In this document: in pieces, positions 35,165 through 46,638 of the stretch | How positions within the stretch are numbered: the stretch's first letter is position 1 | How the letters are laid out: each line of letters starts with the position of its first letter | Assembly (NCBI GenBank): GCA_017607445.1 | Contig: JAEVHH010000004.1 | Location: forward strand, 1 to 64,000 | Direction: 5' to 3' | From: Histoplasma ohiense | Lineage: Eukaryota; Ascomycota; Eurotiomycetes; Onygenales; Ajellomycetaceae | Length of the DNA stretch: 64,000 bases | The notes under the pieces: generated by a model | Seen by the model: only the letters and a program-made list of their open reading frames with translations | Databases searched by the model: none | Told to the model about the DNA's origin: nothing | Program-made: the position numbers and the translations under genes

Positions 35165-35698
35165 TGTGATGGGTTAGTATCTATTAGTAATTATCTTATG
35201 CAACCAACTTCTCTTCTGCATCTGCTTGTTTCTGGCTGTTGTAATCTTGTATAATTCTTGATGTTCTTTCACTTCATGCTTCACATTTGTGTAGTTTCTA
35301 ACAATTCTTCTGTGTAGCTCTTAATGTTCTTCTGCTCCATGCTCTGTATTTGTGTAGTCTCTAATGATTCTTTTACATAGCTTCTAATGTTCTCTCACTC
35401 TGTGTTCCATGCTTGCATAGTCTCTAACAATTCTTTCATATAGCTCTCAATGATTCTCTCATCTCACACTCCACACTCATGTAGTTTCTAACAATTCTTA
35501 TGTGTATCTTTTAATGTTCTTTCACTTTGTGCTCCACTGTGAAGTGGCTTCTGATATTCTTTCACTCTGAACTTTTCTCTATAAGAATCTTCTTTATATG
35601 ACCTTTTCTTCTGATTTCTTTTCTCTTTCCTTTCTCAATCAATTTGTAATCTGTAATTAGGATAGTACCAAATCGTTAATCGAAGTACACCCGTTACA
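35165..35698 (+). repeat. 3' LTR of Gypsy-A A3 (534 bp)
   Basis: TGTGATGG...CCGTTACA. The inner start has lost CpGs, while the outer end keeps AATCGTTAATCGAAG and CCCG. It abuts Helitron copy 2 at 35699. Confidence 0.9.
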
Positions 35699-36397
35699 AT
35701 ACTGACCACATGTGATGAGCAGTTGTAAATACAACAGCAGATTCAAATGTAATGATTCACTCATTATCATCATGCAGAAGATCAAGTGCCTGACATGCTG
35801 CACAGAATATAGAGTGTCAAACATCATTCACTATTCAAAGAGCCTCAAAACTTGAGAGATCATATATATTAATAAGAAGCAGTCATAAAAAGAACATCTC
35901 ATCATTATATGAACTGAGATGAGGCAGACAGTCAATCAGTCTTCTCTTCACACAGTTCTTCCATCTTCAGTTACATTTGTCTCAAATCAAATAACAGAGA
36001 AATTCTTGATAGAGATACTGAGCATCTGAATGCAAACAGTTGTAGACAAAGAATGTCATGAACTTAGATATATTATTTGTCAAACATTCAATCATATATT
36101 CATAATCTTCACATTCAGATTCAGAAAAGTAAATCATCTGATGATCTGATAGATGAATAGACAACATCTCAACTGATGAAAACTTCTGATGTATACAGAA
36201 CACAAATATACATCATACAGCCTCAGTTGAATCAATATAACATCTGTGCAATCAAATATCAATCTCATCATTGAAGTCAACAATACAGAAAATAATGCAG
36301 TCCAAGCCCTTGTAGATATATTTGTTGATATATTTAATGACTTCAACAGAGACACAGATCTCAATGTTTATATGAGCTTTATATATACAGATGAGAT
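35699..36397 (-). pseudogene. Helitron copy 2, fragment 1 (RepHel)
   Basis: Matches about 21692-22391 of the first copy in the same orientation, covering the segment between the Rep tyrosines and the helicase domain. More CpG decay than copy 1. It is cut on the left by Gypsy-A A3 and on the right by Gypsy-A A4, where the 5 bp GAGAT duplication (36393-36397 and 49439-49443) proves continuity with 49439. Confidence 0.88.
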
Positions 36398-36868
36398 TGT
36401 GACAGATTAGTATCTGTTAGTAATTAACTTACACAATCAACTCCTCTTCTGCATCTGCTTGTTTCTGGCTGTTGTGACTTTGTGTAGCTCTTAACATTCT
36501 TCCACTCTGTGCTCTGTGCTTGTGTAGTCTCTAACAATTCTTTCACATAGCTTCTAATGTTCTTCTGCTCTGTGTTCTGCACTTGTGTAGTCTCTAATGA
36601 TTCTTTCATGTAGCTCTCAATGATTCCTCTGTTCCACACTCCACACTTATGTAGTTTCTAATGATTCTTACATGTATCTCTTAATGTTCTTCCACTGCAC
36701 ACTCCACTGTGGAGCAGCTTCTGATATTCTTCCACTCTGAACTTTCCTCTATAAGAACCTTCTTCATACAATCTTTTTTTCTGATTTCTTTTCTCTTTCT
36801 TTTCTTAATCAATTTGTAATCTGTAATTAGAATAGTATCAAATTGTTAATTGAAGTACATTCATTACA

Positions 36869-39494
36869 TTATGAATTGATTCTTCTGCATTTAAGATCTG
36901 AGTGTTTTGTTATTAGTTCTTACATCTAAGTGCATTGTTATCAATTCTTACATCTGAGTGTGTCATTTATAGATCTGAGTGTCTAGTCATTACAAGAGAT
37001 CTCTTGTGAGCCTGAGTGCCACTATCATTAGTTATATAGACTGTCATGTCTAAGCATTCAAGACACAATCAACTGTGTTCTATAAGGTCTGAGTGTCTAC
37101 AAACTGTAATGCTATGAATAGCATTCACAAAGAAGCTTGATCAAGCTTAGCACTGCAATACTGTGAATAGTGTCTGCAAGAGGACTGAGTGTCTACAAGT
37201 ATTTCTTTGTCTTTTTATTATTATTATTACATGTTCTTAGATATTGAAATAAACTACAAACAATTCTACAAACACCCACCACATCTGAATGTGATGGATG
37301 ACAACTTAGACCTACAAAGTATCCTCCAGCAGCAAGCACTACAGATGACTGAATTGCAACAACAACTTGCTGAGATGAGCATCTCTGTGTTCACTGCTCC
37401 TTCTACACTCATGTCTTATGAAAAGCCCTCAAGAGAGAAACTTCCAATCCTCAACAAATACAAAAAAAATCTAGCACTCTATCTTGTGTGAAAGTCAAAA
37501 ACAAATGCCAAATTGAACATTGATGAACAAGCAATAGACTCACTATCCAATCAAGTGTGGTATATTCATAGCAGATTGAATGATGATGTGTTAGTGAAAT
37601 TTCAATTCTGAATGAGTCATTGTCAGAACAATCAGTGTATGTCAGAGCTAGTCTTTCAACAACTCAACTCCTTCTTCCTCAATTCTATACTTCAAGTCAA
37701 GATATTAGACTGACTTAATCAGACTTGTCAGATGAATGTCATGTTGATAACTTATCTTTCTGAATTCAATCACAAGCTCCTAGAAGCAGATGAGCAAGAC
37801 TGAGACAATGTCATCAAAATCAATATACTGTTCAAGAATTTGAACTTTCAGTTGCATAACTGAAGTGTAGAGCATTCAAAGCTCTCAACATACAATGAAT
37901 TCTGTGCTGATCTTTGTCTGTTGAACAATGATCTATCTCAGTTCTGCATACTTCAAAATTGTAGAGAATTCTGCTGAACAAATGTGTACATCTCAAATCA
38001 CTCTGCAGTGTTCCCCATCTTCAAATCAGAATCAATGAACTAAGTCTTATATATGAATACAAACCACTCAAGAATCTCTAACATCTCAGAGAAGAACACT
38101 GCTGACTGAATTGTCAGAGAAGTCTGCATACACTGTGACAAGTCAGAACACTTCATGAATCAATGTTCAAATGCAATCACTTCAAGTAAATCCCCCACAC
38201 ACATGAATGCTGCATTGTCTGTAGATAGACAAGAACAGAGAAAAGATGAGCTCTCACTATAAAATATAGATGAAAGCTCAAGAAGCAGAAAGCTAGCTGA
38301 AGATTTGAGTAGAAGATGCAAGCAGACACAATCATAATCTCTGTCATTGTAAATAATTTAGTCAATGTATGAGTAATGATAGACAGTGGTTTTCTTCACT
38401 ATGCTTTTATAAACACTCAGCTGATTGAGAAGCATAAGCTCCAGCATATCTTCTTTTCCAAACTGTGTAAACTCAGTGAATTTGACAGCCTCAGAAAATC
38501 CACCTTCTACAACATGATAAGATTTAATGTTGATGTAGAAGAACACAAGAAAAAGAATGTATACACATACAAAATACAAAATCTTGAGTATAATCTAATA
38601 CTCAGTCTATCATGATTCACAGAATTTGGAACCTTGTTGAATGCATGCAACCACTGTCTTATTTTCTCAGAAGACAATCATGTTTACAAGAGGAATGTTG
38701 ATAGAACCACTGATCTCACTCAGATATTAGTGAAAGCATACAAACTACTAATCTGTCAAATGCATGAGAAGAAGAATGTTCAAGTGTTCACTGCTAGTAT
38801 GATGAACATCAAAAAAGTGTTAGAAAAGTTAGAATTCAAAGATCTCAAGAAATCACACAAGAAACTATCTGAATTGTATGAAGACTTTGCAAATGTGTTT
38901 GATAAGAAAGAAGCTGAAAAGCTTCTCTCTCACTGAGAACCTTGTATAGATCATACAATCAAGCTTATTAAGAAAGACAGTAAGAATTCACAACTGCTCT
39001 GAGATTCTCTCTACAATATATCACACAATGAACTTCTTGTTCTATGAAAAATACTCAATAGATTACTAAACAAAGATTTCATTTATGTTAGCAACTTATC
39101 CACTGCAGCATCTGTACTGTTTGTGAAGAAATCAGAAGAAGACTTACAATTCTGCATTGACTATTGAGAACTCAATAAGATTACATGAAAGGATTGATAT
39201 TCTCTCCCACTCATCAATGAAACACTTGAACAGATAGAAAAAGCAAAATGATTTACAAAACTTGACATCTCTACAGCCTTCTACAAGATAAGAATTAATG
39301 AAGATGATGAATGACTAACTATCTTTCATACACATTACAGATTATATGAATGGACAGTGATTCTCTTTGAATTAGTGAATGCTCTGAGTATGTTTCAGAA
39401 ATACATTAACTGAGCTCTACAAGATCTGCTTGATGAGATTGCCTCAGCATACATGAACAATATCTTGATCTTCACTGATGGATTGCTCACTGAG
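36869..39494 (+). pseudogene. Gypsy-A A4 leader, gag, protease and start of RT
   Basis: The gag frame is open from before the AAACAATTC start to about 37488 and then broken. The zinc knuckle near 38130 reads CIHCDKSEHFMNQC and the protease has MIDSGF. RT starts near 39105 and is cut at 39494 by Gypsy-B insertion into the sequence following the IFTDGLL stretch. Confidence 0.8.
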
Positions 39495-39765
39495 TGTAAT
39501 AGGCGCAACGGAGATATCTATATTAGGAAATAGCTATGTGGCGATAGAAGAACACAGAACACATCAGAATTAATGAAGAGGGACATAGCACACAGCATCA
39601 TAGACAGCTGTAGCACGTGGTAGTTGCCTATATAATGCTCACTGATGTCTGTAGATATTAGAAGATCAGTGATTAGCTTTGAATAATAGAGATTGCTACC
39701 TTCTTAACATTCTACATATGTACTTCACACTACTTTCATAATTATATCTACAACCATCTCTTACA
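39495..39765 (+). repeat. 5' LTR of Gypsy-B (271 bp)
   Basis: Same length as the 3' LTR. The outer start keeps GGCGCAACGGAG, while the matching position of the 3' LTR (46368 onward) reads GACACAATGAAG. Towards the inner side it has lost CpGs kept by the 3' LTR. Confidence 0.92.
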
Positions 39766-39870
39766 ATTCTAATTGCTCTAAACTTTATTTGAGTGGTTCA
39801 TTGTTACACACACCTACAATAAAGCATGCAACATTAGTTAAAACATGCAATATTAGTTAAAACACACAAG

Positions 39871-40902
39871 ATGGTTTCAACATGTGCAAGATTTCTTGAA
39901 AATCAATCTGAATCTTCTACTGCCTCCAATGATCACAATGCATATTTGCAACAGTTGAATGATCAAATTCATGAACAAGAGCAGCAATTAGCTATTCTGC
40001 ATGCACAACAGTGGCTCAACAAGTTAGAAGTGCAGATTTGTGGAGATACTCTCATCAAGTCTCAATTAACTCAGAATATCACCACAGAACTGCTGCAAAA
40101 TCAATCTGTGAACAATACAGATGATGATAATGAAACACCACTGAGATTGAAGATTAAGAACTATTATCAAGGAAAAAATATGTTAGAATTCAAGGATTAT
40201 AAAGATTGCATGTTGACTCTCTTTACACACCACCACCAGTATTACTGAAAGAAAGAACACAAGATAAATGATACTAAACTCTACCTTGACATCCACATTA
40301 AGCAGAAATGATTGAATTTTGTATCATTATATGAGAGATATGGAGGAGCAACACCATTGACTTTTGACAATATATTATCACATCTAGAAATGCAAATTAA
40401 CAATCCACAGAACCAGCACTGATTGATGAGTCAAAAGTTTCAAGATACAAAGCAACAAGAATAACAATCAATACATAATTTCTCTAAATATCTTGAAGAC
40501 TGAGAATACTACTTACCTTCATATAGCAAAGAATAAAGAATGGATAACTTGTGTAGTAAGACATTGAAGATATTACACACAGAACTCAACTGTTGAAATC
40601 AAGAGCCTCAGAACTACAAAGAGTTGCTTTGAACTCTACAGACTCTTGAGAAAAATATGTCAGAGCAACAGCATGCTATTCACAAAGGAAGATCTGCAAT
40701 ATTCATAGAGAATCAGCATCATTCTGATAAATCTAGTAATCATTGAAACAAGAGGAAATGAGAGGAACAAACAGATTCAACTGAACAAATCAAAAAAGAT
40801 AAATATAACTGAATGAAGAAGTGTTCTCACTGTCATAAAAAGGGTCATATTGCAAATGATTGTTGAATGTTACACTCTGAAAAGCACAATCAAGTTCAAT
40901 AA
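39871..40902 (+). pseudogene. Gypsy-B gag
   Basis: Single frame of about 343 codons starting MVSTCARFLENQ and ending with TAA at 40900. The first 125 residues are open, then several TGA stops appear at probable Trp/Arg codons. There is an N-terminal Gln-rich coiled-coil, a capsid-like middle and a C-terminal zinc knuckle CSHCHKKGHIANDC at about 40824-40866. The structural protein would package RNA. Pol begins immediately downstream in the -1 frame. Confidence 0.85.
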
Positions 40903-43900
40903 GCAAAAAATCAGCAATTCCAATCATAGAAGCAGCTGCTGCATTGAGAATACAAACAACTAGACTGTGAGATAAACAATTATTGGCAATGAATACATGG
41001 ATGCTGACAGAAGCAGAATGGTTGATGGCATGGACACTAGTGAATTCTGACACAGATGTGAACTTTGTGTCCCATGCCTGGGCATCAAAATATTTCTCAA
41101 AGACAGAAGATAAACCAAAAGTAGTGGAAGTAGTTGATAATCATAAGATTAAATCATATGAACAATGAAGAGCTGCAATGAAGATTATTGATGACAAACA
41201 TATTCTCTGAGAAGAATTCCACCATTTTGAAGAGGCTGACATTAGCAGATATGATGTAATTTTGGGTATACTGTGGTTGAAAGCTGTGAACCCTGATATC
41301 AACTGGGTGTGAAGATGCTGAATCTATAGAAAAGTGTCAAATATTAACCATATGCATCTGAATACTGCTAAAGAATTTGCAACACTAATTGATGATGGTA
41401 ATATTATATTCACTGCCTTATCATTACAAGCTGTGAGTGCAGCAACTGAGCCAAATATCCCAGATGATTATAAAGATTATCTTGATGTATTTCAAGAAGA
41501 CATATCTGATGTGAAACATGCATCTCATGATCATGTCATAGAGCTCAAACCTGGCAAGAAACTCTCATACCAACTGATATATAATCTATCACCTCAAGAA
41601 CTCTCTGTCCTTCAAGAATATATTGAAAAGACATTAGAGAAGAATTGGATATGTTCATTCAAGAGCTCAGTCAGTGTGTCAGTATTATTCACATCCAAGA
41701 AAGATGGAACCCTGCATCTTTGCATGAATTATCAAGAATTGAATGAAATAACAGTCAAGAATCAATACTCACTGCCCTTGATAAGTGAAATACTTGATAG
41801 ATTAGCAGGTGTCAAAATATATACACAACTGAACCTCAGAGACACATATCATAGAATTCACATATGAGTGAAGAATGAATGAAAAACAGCATTTCAAATA
41901 TGATATGGACACTTTGAATATCTAGTCTTATCTTTTGAGCTAATCAATGTCTCTGCAATCTTTCAATCTTATATCAACAAAGCCCTCAGCAATCTTTTAG
42001 ATGTATATTGTGTGACTTATCTTGATGATATCATAATCTATTCAAACACACTTGATGAACATGTCGTCCATGTTAAGAATGTGCTGGAACAGTTAAGGTG
42101 ATGGAGACTATATGCCAAACTTAGTAAGTGTATGTTCCACACAACAGAAATTGGATTTTTGAGTTTTGTGGTTATCATGCAGGGTATTACTGTTGAGAAA
42201 TGCTGCATCAACATGATTCTAGATTGACCAGAACCGCGAACTATAAATGAATTGCAAATATTTCTAGAATTTATCAATTTCTATCATCAATTCATATACA
42301 AGTTCTCAATAATAACAGCACCTCTGACTGAATTGTTAAAAGATTATGAAATGAAAAGGGGGAAGAATAACACATCTGTTCAGTTAGATGAAAACTGCAA
42401 GCACACAATTTTGCAGTTAAAAGAATGCTTTACAAAAACATCATTGTTGGTCCACTTTGATCTGCAGTGAAAACTTCATATAGAAATGAATGGATCTGAT
42501 GTTGCAATCACTGCAGTAATATCACAATTAATGAATGATGATCACTGACACTCAATCATGTTTTGGTCTAGAAAGCTCACAGAAACAGAAAGACATTATC
42601 AAATATATGATCTAGAAATGTTGCTGATTGTAGAAGCTTTCAGACAATGATGCCACTACTTACATGATAGCAGACACTCAATAACTGTTTTATCTGATCA
42701 TGTCAATCTTCAGTGCTTCATGATGATGAAGCAGCTAAATGAGTGTCAGATTCACTGAATAAAAATACTCTCAGTGTTTGATTTTGAAATAGAGCACTGT
42801 TCTGGGAAAAATAATTCTGCAGATGCATCAAGTTGTCACTCAGATTTTGTAAAACATGCAGCTCTTTTGACAGAGCTTTCTACTCTGCAAGAGAAGCTGT
42901 GTAAGAGAATCTTTAAGTCACTAAAGATAAAAGAAAACACAAAGTTAGATCAATGTGTCAAGATAATATGAAAAAATCTACAAGCTAATGAAAATTGTTG
43001 GATGAAGAGACTCATAGTCATCAATGACAACAATCTCTGCAGGATAAAGAATGTATCTGTGGATGAAAATGAAGTCACAGATGTTATGAGATTAAATCTA
43101 GAAACTCTGATACCACAGATTCTAGCTGTCAAGGTATTTGAGTCTGAGACAGTCTATTGCAAAGAGATAGCTGAATCTATCATTGAACTCTTACTGCAGA
43201 TTCAGAATAGAGATGTCAACATATCTGAACTTTATAGAAGACTAGAGATGAATGATACTAGTATAGATAATCATTCAATCTGAGCAGTAGATAAAGATGA
43301 TCTGTTCAGAAAAGATGATAAAGTCTATATACTACAAGACAAGACTGTAAAGCATGAAATAATGAAAATGAACCACAATGATTCTCAAGGTGGTCATTTT
43401 GGATGTGACAAAATCATCAAAACAATCAAATGCAAGTACTTATGACATGATATGAGTGATGAGATTGCAGAATATGTGAGAACTTGTGATGTTTGCCAAT
43501 GCATCAAGATACTGCAGCACAAGCTGTATGGGTTGCTACAACCACATCCAGTGCCAGATAAGAAATGGCATACAATTAGCATGAACTTTATTGAAGACCT
43601 GTCAGATAATAAAAAGAGAAGTCAAATCTATAATACTATTGTTGTATTTGTTGATTTATTCATCAAATGAGTCATAATTGTGCCCACATCTTCAGAGCTA
43701 GATGCAGAAGAACTCACAGACATTATTGTATGAAGAATTGTAAAGAACTTTGATCTATCTGCAAACATTATTAGCAACTGAGATTTATTAATAAATAGCA
43801 AGTTTTGATCAACATTGTGTTATCTGCTTCATATCTGATGAAAATTATCAACAGCATTCCACCCACAAATCGACAGCCAGACAGAATGATTGAACCAGGT

Positions 43901-44693
43901 GATTGAACATTATCTTCACACATATTGCAGCTACCAGCAAGATAATTGGATAGAATGGATTCCCCTGGCACAATGAGCATATAACAACATCTTCCATGCA
44001 TTGATAAAAATGACACCATCTGAAGCAATGATCAGCTGACCAACTGAACTTCACATAGACATGAAACCTCCAAGCACAGATGCATCAAAATCAGCAATGG
44101 AACAAGTGGAATGAATGAAGCAAGTGGAGAACAAGATCTGAGAATGTCTGAAAGCTGTCAAAGCAGCTGAGAAAAAGTATTATGATCAGCATTATATATC
44201 AAAAAGCTTTAAGATAGAGGACTGAGTAATGCTGTGTACAAAAAATATATCCATCTTGTGACCCTCACTCAAACTAGATCATTGATTTTTGAGTCTCTTT
44301 CAAATAATTGATATCTGTGGTATGCAGATGTACAAACTGAAACTCATGCTGTAATATAAAGAAATTCATTCCATATTCCATATTTCTCTTCTTGAATCAT
44401 ATCACATACACAATGGACAAATCCTGCAAGCAGAACTGATAATTATAGACACACAAGAGAAATGAAAAGTTGAAGCTATATTAGACAAGCATCAGTACCA
44501 CAGTCAAACACAGTATCTTGTCAAATGGAAAGATTGTACAGACACAGACAATTCTTGGAAATTCAAGGAAAACTTGATGAACAGTCAGAAGTACTTGAAA
44601 CAGTTTAATAAAATCTATCAGAAGTCAGTTAGTAAATGAAAACAAAGAAGATGATGATGACTGCTGAATATACTTATTCCACTCAGAGATTAA
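40902..44693 (+). pseudogene. Gypsy-B pol: protease, RT, RNase H, integrase, chromodomain
   Basis: One frame from about 40902 to a TAA at 44691, interrupted chiefly by TGA. Protease core NSDTDVNFVSHAW (near 41040); RT with KDGTLHLCMNYQELN (near 41700) and intact YLDDIIIYS (near 42017); RNase H about 42470-42830; integrase zinc-binding H2C2 (HNDSQGGHF...CDVCQ, 43370-43510) and catalytic core (FVDLFIK, TAFHPQIDSQTEWLNQVIEHY); chromodomain about 44460-44600 (YLVKWKDC). The tail has three consecutive TGA codons inside an Arg-rich stretch, as expected of former CGA codons. It overlaps the end of the antisense gene by roughly 10-20 bases. Confidence 0.88.
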
Positions 44694-45824
44694 AAAACAG
44701 ATCTGCCTCAGCTTGATCAGTGTTATTCAAGAAATTGTCATCAAGACAAACCTGCTTATTATTCTGAATTTCCTCAACTGACAAAGCACAATGTTTCAAC
44801 AATGACTTGAGAGCTGTGATTGATGATGTAATCACTGAGACCTCATCAATCACTGTTTCAGCTGAAGTCTCAGAAGAATCATCTCATTGAATCTCTCAGA
44901 TCTTCACAGCAAAGAATCTAATCACTGCAGTCACAGCACTCTGCAAAACATTAACATTCAAAGCATTTATATCAGCAATAATTAGATTCTCAGCAGTGTT
45001 GATAATCATCTGAGTCAATTCAACAGCATCCACTGACATCTAATAGAAAGTTAATATTATATACTGTAAAAACATTTGTTTTGAATAATAACTTACTGAA
45101 ATGCAGACATGCTTTGTCACTGAGCAGTGCTTGCATTTTTTGCATCAACTCTCAGCAGATTTGCAATGATGATGAAGGGATGTTGTCAAATGTCAAATAC
45201 AACAACAGCAATATACTGCTGCATTTCTTTCTAACACTTCAACAGAACTGTTCACTTTCTCATCTTCATCTACATTATCAGTCAACTCAAATAACATATC
45301 AAGATCTTGACTCAGTGAGAATGACACTGATGTAATAGCAGAATGCAAAAACATACTTTCTGAAACACTGCTATGATTGAATACCACACTCTGCTGTGAC
45401 AACAAATCATCAGAGTTCATATAGAATTCTAGAATCTCATCTGCATTCTTGTAGATCTGCACATCAAGTACAAACCTTGCAACAGCAGTTTGATACATAG
45501 CAAATCTCTCATTCAGAACTTTGTCAGAAAGCAGCATCTCATGAAATTCATTGATCAAAGATTGATCAATTTTGTGAAAGCACTCAGACATCTATAATCT
45601 GTTAGCATTCATAACAATCTCAGTTTAAGAAAACTTACAGCAGCACAACTTCTATTTGATATATGACAGATGTGACAGTGTGTTCATTCATTGTTCACAA
45701 AGCAAGAGTATACTGAGGGATTCTGCAATCTCTCCAGACAATCCAAGCAAATGCTCTCAATGGCAGACAGCATATCACTCTCCATAGACTTCAAACCAGC
45801 AACAGAAACAGCTGATTCTGACAT
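44674..45824 (-). pseudogene. Antisense spliced gene carried by Gypsy-B, unknown function
   Basis: Three exons on the minus strand: 45639-45824, 45097-45591 and 44674-45039. The introns (47 bp at 45592-45638; 57 bp at 45040-45096) both start GTAAGT, carry a TAAC-type branch (GCTAAC in intron 1) and end in TAG, and the frame is kept across both. Exon 1 ends in a Cys/His cluster (THCHICHISNRSCAA) and exon 2 in another (CKKCKHCSVTKHVCIS), suggesting zinc binding; the middle is acidic. A few TGA codons break it, as in gag and pol. I recognise no family. Position between pol and the 3' LTR and opposite strand fit an additional ORF of an LTR retrotransposon, perhaps regulatory. Confidence 0.72.
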
Positions 45825-46367
45825 TCTATCATAACTTTAATTAGTATCAAGGCCTTATTCAAAGGAGGAGGAAAAGCAAAAGCAACAAGAAAGAAAAACA
45901 GATGTTGAAGATTGAAATCAATATTGCAATGTTGATCAAAAAGATTGCAACAACACAAAACTCAACCCAAAATGAAAAATGCAATCATGCAATCAAAACT
46001 TCAAATTTCACAATAAAAATTGCATAGAAAGATACAGTGTACTTTGTTTGATAAATTGATGTATTCTTTTTAAATAAAAAATCATTGATGGTGATGATGG
46101 TGATGATTTTGTTAGAGTACAACTTTTTGATGTAAAAGTCAAAGAAAAGGGGTTCAGAAGTTGTGTCTAAATCATGATTGAACTGCATTGACACTGAAGA
46201 TGAAAAAACATTCTTCCAAAACAGCAACACTTTGAAATTAATCTCAACAATTAATTCAGTCTGATCCTGTGAACTCTATACAATATTAACCACACAGCAC
46301 ATGTTATGAACTTCACACATTGCAGTAAGAAGCTCTGAGAACCAGGCCTTTGAAGAAGAAAGATAAT
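45825..46367. other. Gypsy-B region between antisense gene and 3' LTR
   Basis: No clear gene; an 81-codon minus-strand frame (45985-46230) is open but featureless. It probably holds the promoter of the antisense gene and, at its right end, the purine-rich plus-strand primer site. Confidence 0.5.
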
Positions 46368-46638
46368 TGTAATAGACACAATGAAGATATCTATATTAGG
46401 AAATAACTATGTGGTGATAGAAGAACACAGAACACATCAGAATTAATGAAGAGGGACATAGTGCACAGCATCATAGGCAGCTGTAGCGCGTGGTAGTCGC
46501 CTATATAATGCTCACTGATATCTGTAGATATTAGAAGATCAGTGATTAGCTTTGAATAATAGAGATTGCTACCTTCTTAACATTCTATATGCGTACTTCA
46601 CACTACTCCCATAATTATACCTACAACCATCTCTTACA
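46368..46638 (+). repeat. 3' LTR of Gypsy-B (271 bp)
   Basis: The inner start is CpG-free; the outer half keeps GTAGCGCGTGG, GTCGCC and ATGCGTAC, which in the 5' LTR read CACGTGG, GTTGCC and ATATGTAC. Confidence 0.92.

Larger units (their letters stand above)
29667..35698 (+). mobile_element. Gypsy-A copy A3, full length, decayed
   Basis: A 6032 bp element: 5' LTR 29667-30136, leader with six CTGAGTG motifs, gag, pol and 3' LTR 35165-35698 (534 bp). A purine-rich AGAAGGGGA precedes the 3' LTR. The LTRs differ in length because of tandem ~63 bp units. Flanks do not match: GTCAAAAG (A2 gag) on the left and ATACT (Helitron) on the right, so no target duplication is visible and one side has probably been exchanged by recombination. 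Confidence 0.88.
39495..46638 (+). mobile_element. Gypsy-B: complete 7.1 kb chromovirus with antisense gene
   Basis: Two 271 bp LTRs (39495-39765 and 46368-46638), TGTAATAG...TCTTACA, bounded by the 5 bp duplication CTGAG (39490-39494 and 46639-46643). gag and pol lie on the plus strand and a spliced gene on the minus strand occupies the region between pol and the 3' LTR. A purine-rich GAAGAAGAAAGA tract precedes the 3' LTR. Both main ORFs are single-frame with TGA-type stops, so the copy is young and decayed by the same CpG route. Confidence 0.93.
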
